A program made the translations under genes and the position numbers. A stretch of 64,000 nucleotides of DNA, taken from Brachionus koreanus (Eukaryota > Rotifera > Eurotatoria > Ploima > Brachionidae). Below are positions 50,001 through 61,489 of this stretch, in pieces. The notes beneath the pieces are model-generated. The model did not search any database. It saw nothing but the letters and a program-made list of their open reading frames with translations, and had not been told where the DNA came from. Every line of letters begins with the position of its first letter. Within the stretch, counting starts at the first letter, position 1. The DNA is taken from NCBI GenBank assembly GCA_016987375.1, contig PJRA01000077.1, positions 68,985 through 132,984 on the forward strand. The letters run 5' to 3'.

Positions 50001-50316
50001 TAAAAGTAAATCTTTTTAAATATTGAACAATGTTGCTTAAATTATTTTAATTTCCATGGAAACAATTTAAATTTTTTTAATTCAGACTGGTTTTTTTTTA
50101 AAAAAAAAAAAAGTTTAAATTTAATTATAATTTTACTTTATTATTAAATTTTTATTAAATATTTTTTAAAAGTCAAATGAACTGAAAAAAATTTACTTGA
50201 GATAATTTAAACATAATTTTGACTAATAAAATATATATTTTTTATTCATTAATCATAATTTATTTTTGAATTTTAATCCAGAATAAAATAGATCAAATAG
50301 AATTGGTTATTTCAAA
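50001..50316. other. Intergenic, NACHT copy C to KLHDC3 (head-to-head)
   Basis: About 316 AT-rich bases shared as upstream region by the two divergent genes. No recognisable element or coding exon. Confidence 0.5.
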
Positions 50317-52007
50317 ATGCATTGGGTGCTAAATCTCGGCCAGGGTCACGGACCATGCCGAGTAAATCATGCATGTGTATCAATCGGATTTTTTATTTAC
50401 TCATTTGGAGGCTATTCGAGCAAATCAATTAAAGAAGCTCTAAAAAGTCCAAACCCAATTGACGTCCATGTATTAAATACAAACATTTTAAAGTGGTCTA
50501 AACGTGCAGTTCCGGAAAAAACCGACTCGCAGTACCAGCAAACACCCTTCTTTAGATACGGACATACATGTGTAGAGTACAACAATTTGATTTATCTTTG
50601 GGGAGGTCGGTCCGATTGGACCAATGATTTATGCACTAATTTGTTTGAATATCAACCACAAAGACACATTTGGAGAATAGTTAGTGTTCAAGGTGAAGTT
50701 CCTGATGGCCGTGACGGACACACTGCTTGCATTAAAGACAATTTCATGTACATATTTGGTGGATATGTAGAAAAAGTAATTTTTTTAATTTAAAAAATTT
50801 TCTTTTTAAATTAATTTATCTATTTACTATTAGGTTAAAAAATTTAGTAATGACATATACGAATTTGATTTTTTATCATCAACATGGAGTTTAATTGTTC
50901 CTAAAGTAATTAACCTAAAATACATTTCATTCATGTTTAATTTGATTTCGGTCCTTTAGACTGCATTGAAACCGCATTGGCGTGATTTTCATACGGCCAG
51001 TGTAATTGACAATAAGATGTATATATTTGGCGGCCGAATGGATGCAGGCCGAACTCGCTTNTACAGGCGACAATTTTTACTTAAACGATTTGTTTTCGTT
51101 TGATTTTGGAAGAAAAAAATGGAGTTTATTAATACCTGACCGGAGTAGAATAAATCCGGAGGTTTGTGAGCCTGTCTATTCGCCTGAAGGTCGGAGAAGT
51201 CATACAGCCGTAGTTTACAATGGCAAAATAATTGTTTTTGGTGGATACCAGGAAAATTTAAATAAGCACTACAATGATTTACATGAATATGATCCAAGTA
51301 GAATTTTTAAAAATAAAAAAAAATTTTCTAAATTGTTTATTTATTTATTTAAAAAAGTAAGTAATAAATGGAGATTGATTAAAGCAAAAGGAACAGCTCC
51401 AGAAAGACGCAGAAGACACGGCTGCTGTGTGATAAACGATCAAATGATTTTATTTGGAGGAAGAGGTCCAAAGAAAAGAGATGCAACAGACAATTTTTTC
51501 AGGTACATTGCTGGAATAAGCATAAGATTGGATCCCGATTTCCAAGCTGAAATTGAAAATAATAATTTTGATCGAGTTCAATTTGAGCGTTCATTGCAAA
51601 GCTTTCAGCAGAGAATGATTTCCTACATCAATGTCATTAGACAAAGCAACAATCCAAATGCAAATAATATATCGACTATGGTTGAGAATGAATTGAATCA
51701 CTTGCGCAGCATTGCCATGATTAACAATACGCCATTAGCGGCTAATGAATCTCAATCAGTGGCTGAGACAAATGAGGCTATAGAGATGGAAAATGCCGAG
51801 TTTATAGAGGACAACGAAATCGAATTTGCAGATAGTGATAGTGATGATTTGATTAATGAAGAAAGCGATGATGAGGAAAATGAATTAGAATCGTGGTCCG
51901 ATTTGCATATACTTGATTTAAATGTGCCTAGTTTGAAAAATTTGGCAAAAATTTTAATTATTCAAAAAAAGATACCGTTTGATTGTTTGCCCAGTGTTTT
52001 AATGTAA
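50317..52007 (+). CDS. KLHDC3: Kelch-repeat protein, KLHDC3 orthologue
   Basis: Substrate receptor of Cullin-2 E3 ligases in vertebrates (C-degron recognition), built on a six-blade Kelch propeller. Exons are 50317-50775, 50834-50905, 50960-51297 and 51358-52007. Landmarks: RRVNHA-like CRVNHACVSIGFFIYSFGGY, RYGHTCVEYNNLIYLWGGR, GRDGHTACIKDNFMYIFGGY, WRDFHTASVIDNKMYIFGGR, GRRSHTAVVYNGKIIVFGGY and RRRRHGCCVINDQMILFGGR. The C-terminal SDLHILDLNVPSLKNLAKI matches the KLHDC3 tail. An insertion of roughly 130 residues with an acidic Asp/Glu/Ser run separates the last blade from that tail, giving about 505 residues against about 380 in mammals. A single N at 51061 shifts the frame; without it the exon reads continuously. 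The 60-nt third intron has no stop and a length divisible by three. Confidence 0.9.
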
Positions 52008-53144
52008 TTTTCAACTAACTAAAAACAAACAATTAATACTATTAATTTTATTTTTAACTTAAGAGATGAAATTAATGATTGGCAATGGTAAATTGAATTT
52101 TTGTGAATTTTTCTCGGTGAATTTAATAATAATTTTTGTTTATTTTCTAGAATTTTTGAGTTATTTATAAAGACCTTTTTTTTTATTAAAATTAAAAATT
52201 TTATCAAAATTAATTTTTTTCTTTTTCTATTTGTTGTTGTTTTCGATAGCGCATTCATATTCTGGGTTTTAAAATTTAATTCATTTTTGATCTATTGTAT
52301 GAAGTTATATTTCATTTATTTGCTTGGAATTAAAAAAAATTCAAAAAATTAAAAGCATTAAATTTTTATTTACACGAAATTTGATTATTTTTAAATCTGA
52401 ACATTTAAAAAAAATTTTAATTCAATATTTTTGCGCCATTATCTTGTAGAGTCCATTTAGCTTACTCAAGCATCATTTTTTTTAATTGCCTACCATATTA
52501 ATTTTTATAAAAAAATTTAAATCTTCACTGATAAAAGATTTAATCCATCATTACCCAAGTCCGGTATAAATCCTTTATTTTATTTTTAGCTTTTATTCAT
52601 CCTATGTCATTTGGGAAAATTAGCAGGCAAGTTTTTCAGCTGATTAATTAATGTTATGATGTCGGCAATTCAAAAATCAGCAACAGAAAAGCTTGGTCCA
52701 AGGCAAATAATCTTTTATAATTGTGAAATTCTTCGCAAGATTTTTACTGAAATGTGGGAAAAAATAAAAATAAGTAACTTGATTATAAATGTTTTATTGG
52801 AATCCAAATTTTTAACAAAAAATTTAGTGATTTAGAATGTGTATTCAGTTGCAGTTAATCTAACATTAAATAAAAAAGACTTTGGTCTTAACAAAGTAAC
52901 AGATAAAGTAAATAAAGCAATTAAGTTTGCAAAAAATGTCTTGGCAACGTCGCTGATTTTTATTTACTCATTTGATTCAAGTATGAGTAAAAAATTTAAA
53001 AAAAAAAGTTGCTTTATTTTATCACTCTGGTTTGATGACTCAAAATAAAATTTCAGAATAAAAACTTTTAATGAACTTATGAATAATGTGAAAAAGAATT
53101 TTATGATAAATATTTATTTATTAGTAAAACAGAGATCTTTGATT
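52008..53144. other. Intergenic, KLHDC3 to EGF-like gene
   Basis: About 1.1 kb, AT-rich. One short plus-strand frame, 52656-52835 (59 residues, starting MMSAIQKSATEKLGPRQ), has more ordinary codon content than its surroundings. It has no recognisable match and no clear neighbours, so it is noted but not called. Confidence 0.4.
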
Positions 53145-53558
53145 TTAATGTTCTATAGGAACAGGTTGTTCGCATCGATTTCCTTGGAATCCCTTGACAA
53201 ATAGAAAAAAATTCTAAATATTTTTGAATTTTTATTTAAAAAATTTATTACTCTTTGGCACAGACAATAGACAATATTTCGGTAAAATTTCAAAATTCCT
53301 TTTAGAAAAAAAAACTTGAAAAAATTTTTCTCGAAACTACTAGTTAAAACAACCTCCGTTAAGACATTCTTCAATATTTGGATCCGGCTTGAGTGGGATT
53401 GATTGAGGACTTGCCGATTTAATTGTCGGATTATTAGGTACCGTATGTAGTAGATCATAGGTAGATTTATCTTGAGAAAAATACTCAATATTGACCAAAT
53501 AAACAACAAATAGTATTAAAAAAGAACAGCCTGCAGCAAAGATTAATTTTTCGAGCAT
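53145..53558 (-). CDS. Small membrane-anchored protein with partial EGF-like motif
   Basis: The start ATG at 53556-53558 gives a single N-terminal hydrophobic segment (KLIFAAGCSFLILFVVYLV), a signal anchor or signal peptide. A linker rich in Pro/Ser follows, then IEECLNGG. A middle exon reads RNIVYCLCQR before donor GTAATA (about 53252). A last exon after TTTGTCAAG reads GFQGNRCEQPVPIEH and stops at 53145-53147. The parts line up as an EGF module (C-LNGG ... YC-LC ... GFxGxxC-E). The junction after exon 1 is uncertain: in-frame splicing uses G|GTTGTT and loses one cysteine, whereas unspliced exon 1 reads GGCFN and then stops. Roughly 110 residues. It resembles short EGF-like ligands or surface peptides; the role is unknown. 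Confidence 0.5.
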
Positions 53559-53808
53559 TGTTTTATTTTTATCAAATAAAATAAAACTAATTTTTCATCC
53601 TTATTTATTAATTGAAATTTCACAAGCAACAACTTTAATGTTTGTTTATGATTCAATTGAAAAATTAAAAGATAAAAATTTGTTTTAAAATAATAATATT
53701 TCACGATTTGAATTATTACGTTCAGATAAGTATAAGTGAAGATTCTAGAATATTCATTCATTTTAAAAATAAAAAATAATTGAAATTAAAAAAAAATTAT
53801 TCTATTTT

Positions 53809-54745
53809 ATGACAATGTCACAATTAGAACTAGTTGATTTAGAAGGCTTTGGCAAAAAGCTATTGAGACACAATGACAAAATGTTTCCAAGCTTTGTGTC
53901 CGATCTATTAAAAATAAAATCACTTAAGACAAATGCTGATGATACATTTGTGGTAGCATATCCAAAATCGGGAACTACATGGACAGAAGAGATCGTTTGG
54001 CTAATTCAGAACAATCTTGACTTGGAAAAAGCTAATTCAATAGCTCATACTGAAAGAGTTTTGTTTTTAGATGAGGTACCAATGACCAAATGCGATCAAA
54101 TCAGCTCGCCAAGAGTCTTCAAGACACATCTTACTTTTGATTACTTGCCCGAAAACATAGAAACAAAATCAAAACTAATTTATGTTATGAGAAATCCAAA
54201 AGACATGCTAGTATCTTATTTACATTTTGTTAAATGGATAAAAGGATTCAGTTTCACAGGAGAATTCGATTTGATTCTAAATCATTTTTTACAAAACAAA
54301 ATTATCTATGGAAATTGGTGCGAGCATGTTAATCAGTTTTATGAATGTCCAAAAGTTTTGTTCATCACTTATGAAGACTTAGTTGAAGTAAGATCATATT
54401 AATAAGTATAAAAAATTAGTTAGAAAATTAAATAATTTGCTTTTGGAGGAACCTTTTGAAACAATTAAGAAAATAGCTTGTTTTCTTGGAAAGGAAATGT
54501 CCGATGATCAAATTTGGAGATTAGTTGATTTTACGTCATTTAAAAATATGAAAACAAATGAATCGTTTTATTTCCAAGAAGCAGATCAAACAAAAACACA
54601 AAATCAACGTGATTTATTTTTTCGAAAAGGAAAAATTGGAGATTGGGTCAACTATTTTGATGAAAAAATGTCATTTAGCCTAGAACAGAAACTTAAATGT
54701 GAACTAAATCCAAATATACAAATAAGATATCATTTTTCAAATTAA
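53809..54745 (+). CDS. Cytosolic sulfotransferase (SULT family)
   Basis: PAPS-dependent sulfotransferase for small hydroxylated or amine substrates. Exon 1 is 53809-54387 and exon 2 is 54449-54745. The 61-nt phase-0 intron is placed so that ITYEDLVE joins EPFETIKKIACFLG, matching the family, giving 291 residues, the typical length. The 5'-phosphosulfate loop is YPKSGTTWTEEIVWLI (about residues 48-63). The 3'-phosphate region is YVMRNPKDMLVSY, and RKGKIGDWVNYF near the C terminus is the RKGxxGDW signature. FKTHL carries the usual catalytic-site His. The exact substrate cannot be read. It is convergent with ZRANB2, about 165 bases apart. Confidence 0.94.
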
Positions 54746-54909
54746 AAATTTTAGTTTTTTTTGCTATTCTACGAATTAAAATAAAAAAATGAATTATTAA
54801 ATATTATTTTATTTTGAATTAATCTTAAAAATAATTAAGAATATTTTAAAAAAACCAAAAAAAAAAAAAATAAAAACAAAGCTCAATATTCTTTTATATT
54901 TTTTTCAAA

Positions 54910-56066
54910 TTACTTAAATGAAAAAAGTAAAAAATTAATTGTTAATAAGACAAAAATTTTTACTCTTCTCGAAACTCTTCGATCTCTGCTACGACTTGTG
55001 CTTCTTGAGTACCTTTTGCGCCTGTACGAACCCGATCTTTCAAAAAAATGATCTTTTAAATCTTTCTTTAAAAGATTAACCCAATAAAAACCTTGAGCGT
55101 CTTTTACGATTTCTATCTGATGATCTATCTCTACTTCTAGATCTACTTCTGCTTGAGCTTTCTTTTTTATTTCTTCTTCTCGAACTAGATCTACTACGTG
55201 AATGAGACGATTTACCTCGGCTATCACAGTCAGACCTTGATCTTTAAAAGTTAACAAAAAAAATTTTTTTATTTTAATTTTTCTCGCTTTACCTTTTATT
55301 GTCTGATAGTTCTCCTGTCAAATCATATTTAGACGCATCAAACTCTTCATCCTCATCATCATCGTCATCATCATCGATGCTATCATCTAATTTATACTTT
55401 GATAAATCAACATTCTCTTCTTCATCATCATCCTCATTATTCGAAGACTTTTTATCGTCAAGCTCATTATGTTTGGGGTCCGAAGCTCGAAATTTTTTTT
55501 TTATTCTTCCAAACTTAAAATCATTTTTAAATAACAATTTTTGACAAAAAATAAATAATATTGATAATTTTTAAGATATCAATAGATAATAAACAAATAA
55601 TAATAGATAAGATAAGAAAAAAATTATTTCAGACTTCATCATATTCATCATCAGATTCAGTTCTTTCTTTATATTCGACTCCTTCTCTTTCGTTGTAGCC
55701 TCCACCGTTGCCGGTGCGTGCTTCATTCTTCTGGTACTTTGGTGCATTGCACATATTACAGACTAGACGTCGGGCCCAGTTAATATTTCCGCATCTAAAC
55801 AAAAATAAATGCCAAAAATAAATGCTTAACTAATTTGTCTGATTACGATTTGCACATCCAATCGTCAGCACTGAATAGACCACCACTTTTTTCAGCCGCT
55901 TTCTTTCCAATACTAGTTTTGGCTGCACAGAAAATTAATTTTAAAAATGTAATAAATAAATAAGATAAATAAAATTGAGTTTTAATCTCAAACATGATTT
56001 TGAGCATTCATCGGACACTAGGTCAAAACCACTGGAATCTTGGCGAACCCTTGGCTTTTTTCCCAT
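54910..56066 (-). CDS. ZRANB2: ZRANB2-like splicing protein with a single RanBP2 zinc finger
   Basis: RNA-binding SR-like protein of the spliceosome. Exons: 55994-56066, 55847-55922, 55635-55794, 55293-55513, about 55082-55250, and a last one to 54910. The zinc finger is LFSADDWMCKSCGNINWARR, then CNMCNAPKY, equal to the second finger of human ZRANB2. It is followed by GGGYNEREGVEYKERTESDD, EYDE joined to FGRIKKKF, an acidic VDLSKYKLDD and DASKYDLTG segment, and an Arg/Ser tail. The N terminus (MGKKPRVRQDSSGFDLVSDE) contains no first finger (the W-x-C ... FARR-x-x-C-x-x-C motif), and none was found upstream to about 57 kb. The stop at 54910-54912 may follow a final 51-nt intron or be reached by read-through; both give the same stop codon. 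Confidence 0.88.
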
Positions 56067-56565
56067 TTCATTCAAAATTCGCTTAATTGTTTAATAAAAT
56101 AAGAGTTCTTTTTTTCTTTCTTTTTATATTTTTTGTTCTAAAATAAAATGGAAAATTAAAAACAAATTATTAGGTTAATAAAGAGCATTGATTAAAATTT
56201 TGTCTTGTGAGATTTTTAAATCGAAAAATAAATTTAATCAAAAATTTGCTAGGCGTGTCGAAAACAACACGCACAATTTTATTCAACAAATTATCTAAAA
56301 TACTCAGTATGAATAATATTGAATTTTTTTTTTAAATTAAAAATTGTTTTTCTTCAAAATATTTTATACTTAGAATAAAACTTAACTTTTTTTCGTCATG
56401 TGCACTAAGTTTCAGTTAAAAAAATATTAATTAAATATTATTAAAGCTGAAAAATAGAGCTTAGGTCTGACGCTAATTTATTTACATTTTATACATAAAT
56501 AGAAAATTTTCAATTAAATTCGATTTTAATTAGGAGATTAAGATGAAATATTTTTATGCTAATTT

Positions 56566-56602
56566 TCTCTCTTTCTCTTTCTCTCTCTCTCTTTCTCTCA
56601 CT
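56566..56602. repeat. CT-rich (pyrimidine) tract
   Basis: An interrupted TCTC/TTTC run of about 37 bases lies 500 bases upstream of the ZRANB2 start. Confidence 0.85.
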
Positions 56603-57487
56603 CAAAAAATAAAATCAAGTCACTGCTGAATATTTTGCTTAGCCAAACATTCAAAAAAATCTGTTAAGGGTCTTGTGAAAAAAATTTAAATCAAAAATGA
56701 ATCTAATACTCATTGTGTAAACACTATAAATAGTAGATAAAATTATCTTTACAAATAAAATATATTGTTTGCATAGAAAATATTAAAATATTTATATAAA
56801 ATGTTAAAATTTGATATTTAAAAGTCATATCTAAAAAATTATAGAAATTATTTCTTTTAAAAAATTTTCTCTAAATTTACAGGCAAACTTGAGTCTTAAG
56901 GTTTAAACGTTTTATTGATTAAAAATTACTGATTTAAGAAATAAATGTAATTGTACAATAGTTATTATAAAAACATATAAACTCTCGCGCTTTGGATGTT
57001 GGCATCATTGCAAAGTTTTTGAAGAAACTTCTGTAATAAGCTGTTGCGATAAAAGCAGCCAAATTTTTGCTTTTCTTGTTTTAATAAAATTTCATCTTCA
57101 CATAAAAATTCTTTATTTTCTATTCTTTATTTATAAATTTAAATAAAAAATTATTTTGATAAAAAACAAAAATAAAAAGATATCATTTTCTTAATAGAAA
57201 CCATTTGAACACAAGGCTAAAAATTAAATTGTTAGCATGCAATATTTTGTTTTGGTAAAATTGTATTACAAAAAGATAAAATAATTTTACTTAAAAGATA
57301 AATTTTTTTTATCAATTTAACAACATGCAATAAAATTTTAACCTTTAAGGATACTTTTGAAATTAGTTGATTCTAACAAGTTAAAGAGGACAAACAACCA
57401 AGACTTGTGAAAGCGTTTCTGTTTAAGTTAAATACCAAGTGATTTAGTTTAATTTTTAAACTAAAAATAATAAGCAACTAGTGGTGG

Positions 57488-57495
57488 TATAAAAG
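57488..57495 (+). promoter_or_regulatory. Isolated TATA-box-like motif
   Basis: TATAAAAG followed by GGG, in a GC-richer neighbourhood, resembles a core promoter. The next recognised plus-strand coding sequence starts 1.3 kb downstream, so any transcript from here would have a long leader or be non-coding. Chance occurrence in AT-rich DNA is quite possible. Confidence 0.25.
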
Positions 57496-58808
57496 GGGTC
57501 TTAGTTTAATAAACCTTAAACATTAGCTCTTTAGGGATTACATTCATTCATTTAAAAAAAATAAACTAAAATTTAAAAATTTTGAATGAATCACTGTTAG
57601 AAGCTTTTTTATTTTCATCTGAACGGTTTAATAATTATATTTGAAATTTTCTAATCGATCTTTTCTTTAAGCAACAATAAACTTAATTATTAAGAAAAAT
57701 TTTTTTTAGAACAAATTCCTTGAAATTAATAAAAAGCAATTCTTTATTTTTTTTTGATGTGTAATTTTTCTATTTGATTTTGTTCTTTTCATTTTCAAAT
57801 AGCAGCAAAAATTTATTGATTATATTTTTTTAGACTTTTTATTTTTTTAATTTGTCTTTTATCTAGAATTATTAAAATTTAAAAAAAATTAATTTTTCAC
57901 TTCACCCAAAAAAAAAAATATTATATTAAAATTTATTTTAATCAAATTAATATTATTGATTTATTAATATGATAATTTATAGCTGAAGAATTTTTACATT
58001 TATAATGAACTTATTAGAAAATAAATAAAAAGTATTAATTAATTCAATTATTTCAAGGTTTGAATAAGCTGGTTTATAATTGAACGCTGATTTAGATCAT
58101 ATTATTTTGATAGAACTGTTAATTACTGAAGCTTAGAGGTAAACAAATGCTTTAGCTTGTGGGATAAGGCAGCGTTTAGTTGCACTTAGCTATAAATCGG
58201 AAAATAATGTTTTTATTAAGTTAAAAACATGTTTTTAGAATAGCAATAGGCAAACATAAATAAATATTGCTTTCTATTTAGCAGACTCAAATCGAGTACT
58301 GACATAAATTATTTGTTTTCGTAGTGTTTAAGATTGCTCTCAAAATGTACGAACAGATTATCTTCTATGCTAAAAGATCCGAATACAAAAAATCTATAAA
58401 TTATTCCATTAAAATAAATATTGATGATTGAAGTTCAAATACGATTTGCTAAATTTTATTTTATTGTTTCTATTTATCTAAGAAAAACATACATATATAA
58501 AAGGTTCACCTCGAATATGCATCTTCCAATAAGTCTGCCTTTATTTATTCCCTTAAACCATATCATTATATAGTTCTAAGAGAAAAAAAATATTTTTTTT
58601 CATTTTCTGCCAGTTCCTTCTAAATAAAATGAAATTTAATTTTTTTATTGTTCTTATTCAACCCTCCAAAGATCTATCAAAATACATAATGTCTCTTTTA
58701 AAAAATTTATTATAATAAATTTTATTTAAAGATTTTAAGAATTTTAAAAAATTTCAACTAACAAGAACAGTTGATAAGTATTTCGTAACCAAAGTAATAT
58801 TAGACGCG

Positions 58809-59815
58809 ATGAAGCTTGATCTAGAAACTTTAGAAGAATACGGAAGTATTCTTCTAAAATTGAAGATGTATCCCTACTTTGATATAGCCCACTATTTATT
58901 AATGTGTTTGGCAGTAAGGGAGGACATACAAACATATCAATCGAGTAAATTTTGAAAAAAAAAAAAATTTTACAATTTTTTATTTATATACAACTAAAGC
59001 TATTCCTAATTTTCACAAACGACACCCACTGGCTTGTTATCTGTCCAGTATGATTTTGTGCTTTGGTGGCGGAATATTGGTTCATTTTTTGCTCGGAGAG
59101 CCCATACTAAACGATTTTAAGCATCATCAAAATCTGGTTCTGGCAACTGCTTGCTGGTATACTAACTCAAATAAAATAAATATCTTATTTACTCTATTTA
59201 ATTAATTGTTTTAGGTATTTGGTATTCTTTTCTCCATTTGACATGGTATATAAATTAGTTAAATTAACACCGGTCAAAATAGCTGTCAGTGTGCTAAAAG
59301 AACTTCAACGATCTAGAAAAATCTATGACGGAGTGAATCATGGCCATCATCTCTATCCAAATAGTTATGTAATAATAGTATTGTGTGGTGCAATTAAAGG
59401 AGCTGGAAGTGGATTTTTGACAATCATTGAAAGATTCAATCGCGGAATTTATTTACCCAATACCAATGAAACTCTTCATCCATCATTGTAAAAAATAAAA
59501 AAAAAATTTTTTCAAAATTTTTATTTATTCGATTTTTTTAGTGCAACTAAAGGATGTTTGCTTGCAGCAATTGTTTTCACGCTTGAGCGCAAAGCCTTAT
59601 TGAGTATTTCAAGAACAGCTTTGTTCTTTGGTGTTGCGACAATTTTTGTCTATGTTAAAATAATGAGCATTTTTTTCAAGTCATTTGATCCAATATTGCC
59701 TTTTGAGAATCTATCGTCAGCAGTTTTTTTCGGCGGCATAATGGATGCCCTTAAAAAAGCAAGCCAAACTCAACCGACATTAAATCAAACAAATAAAGAT
59801 AACAAAAATGATTAG
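58809..59815 (+). CDS. TRIC-type intracellular cation channel (TMEM38 family)
   Basis: Trimeric intracellular cation channel of the ER/SR membrane, which supplies K+ counter-current for calcium release. Four exons (58809-58944, 59000-59156, 59215-59487, 59542-59815) join in frame to 279 residues. Motifs shared with TMEM38A/B: PYFDIAHYLLMCLAVRED, FHKRHPLACYLSSMILCFGG, HFLLGEPILNDFKHHQN, ATACWYLVFFSPFDMVYKL, the basic segment VLKELQRSRKIYDGVNHGHH, GAIKGAGSG and SFATKGCLLAAIVFTLE. Short soluble C terminus. The start ATG at 58809 is the first in-frame Met of the exon; a longer 5' exon cannot be excluded. Confidence 0.93.
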
Positions 59816-61489
59816 GCACCAATTGATACCAATAGTATAAATAACTTAATAATGAATGACAAGTGGCTTTTTTTTCACAAAATTTTTCTAAAGACATTCT
59901 AGTCTTTATCAAAAAAATAAAAATTATTGAAAATTAATTCAACCTATTTGAGAATAGTATATTTTATCCTAATACCTTGTTTTGAATTTTTTTCAAGTGT
60001 CAGTCTATGAATGTTTTTTATCCAAATTGTCTAATTAATAAAAAAATTTTAAAAATAGATTTTATTTATAAAATTAAGTAAAATTATTTCCAATTTTCTA
60101 GTAATTTAAAAAAAAAAAAAGTAAACAATAACAAAAATTATTTGCTGATTAATTTGGATTTAATTGCGCAATTTTACTTCATCATCATTAATAAAAGATT
60201 ATGAGCAACTAAAGTTTACAAAGGTCTACAATGCTTTTTTGCCAAGTTATAAGTAAAAAAAATAATTATATATAAGCTCATGCTTTCTTGGATCATTGCT
60301 TGCATAAGGTAGTTGACTTTTTGCAAATCATTAAGGTTAAATTATATATTTTCTTCCTCTTTTTGGAGTTTTTAATTTCATCTTTCATTCACTCTTTGAG
60401 AACTACCCTGAAAAATTTTATGATGCAAACCCATATACATATCTATAGATAAATAGTTCTCTGAAATTTAGTACAATAGAATAGCACATAACATCTAAAT
60501 CAATTTTAAAGAATTTTTTCTTCAGGATAAAAATATTGCTTCTTTAAATGTAAAATGGTGCAGTATTCATAGTCCCAGAGTGCAAATATAGCACAATCAA
60601 TTTTATGACTTTTTTGTGTTTTTTAATGTGGAGAATTTTTTTCTTTTGAAAAAATAAAGCCAAAAAAATAAAAATTTATTTTTCTCCATGCACGTCATGT
60701 ATTCTGAACACACACCTCTGTCTTGATTGCTTCGGTACATTGGTGTATTGATTGAATACAATTAACTGATATTGATAGTCAATAATATTATGAATGTTGA
60801 GTCATGTTGTATTTACAGAACCAGTTTTTAACTTGTGGAGAAAAAAACAATTTTTTTTTGTTGATTTTTTTAAATTCAAAAACAAATTGAAAAAAAATTT
60901 TAGCTTTAAACTAAATTAAAATATATTTTGCAACATAAGTGCAGCAGCATGCTTTTTTTCACCTTTTATATCTAAAATTAATCTTAATAAATTCTTTAAT
61001 TAGTTAAACTAAAAATTTTGGTTGTTAATCAGTAATATCAAAATAAAAAAATCTAATTAATCTTTTTATTATTTGGTTTTTACATAAATTACTTCTAAAA
61101 CGTCTTCTGCATATTCTATCTGCTTATTTTTTTATTTTGACTTATTCAATAGGTTCTATTTAGATGGTTCAAAAAAAGTTATCTAAGTTTTTGGCAAAAT
61201 TTTAAAATTGTCGGCTCTGATACAGTATCATTTATATTCAGTTTTAGTAGACGCCAATTTTTTTTTGAATTTCACTACACTTTATTCTGTTATTTTGTCC
61301 TTAATTGCACAAAAATTTGATTCAAAGAAAAATTTTTTTTTTTTTAGTTATAAAAGATCAAATAATTAATTTTATTTTAAAATTAAAATCAACCTATATT
61401 ATAATAGATATAAAAATAAATTTTAAACCGGTTCAAAAAAAAATAATAAAACAAAAAAAGATTAAAAAAAAAGAAAACAACTAAAATTA
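59816..61489. other. Intergenic between convergent TRIC and TBC1D30 genes
   Basis: About 1.7 kb of AT-rich sequence. I see no gene, RNA or ordered repeat in it beyond 3' UTR-like A/T tracts. Confidence 0.55.

Larger units (their letters stand above)
56067..58808. other. Long intergenic region, ZRANB2 to TRIC gene
   Basis: About 2.7 kb of AT-rich sequence between divergent genes. No coding exon was recognised. It contains a CT-rich tract at about 56566-56602 and an isolated, good TATA-like motif at 57488-57495. Confidence 0.5.

Noticed and set aside
52656..53048. Two short plus-strand frames (59 and 69 residues)
   Set aside because: Codon content of the first is slightly gene-like, but there is no recognisable family, splice partner or conservation evidence.
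55299..55544. Poly-serine frame
   Set aside because: Antisense of the acidic (GAT/GAA-rich) exon of ZRANB2.
58744..58935. Minus-strand 63-residue frame
   Set aside because: Antisense of the first TRIC exon.
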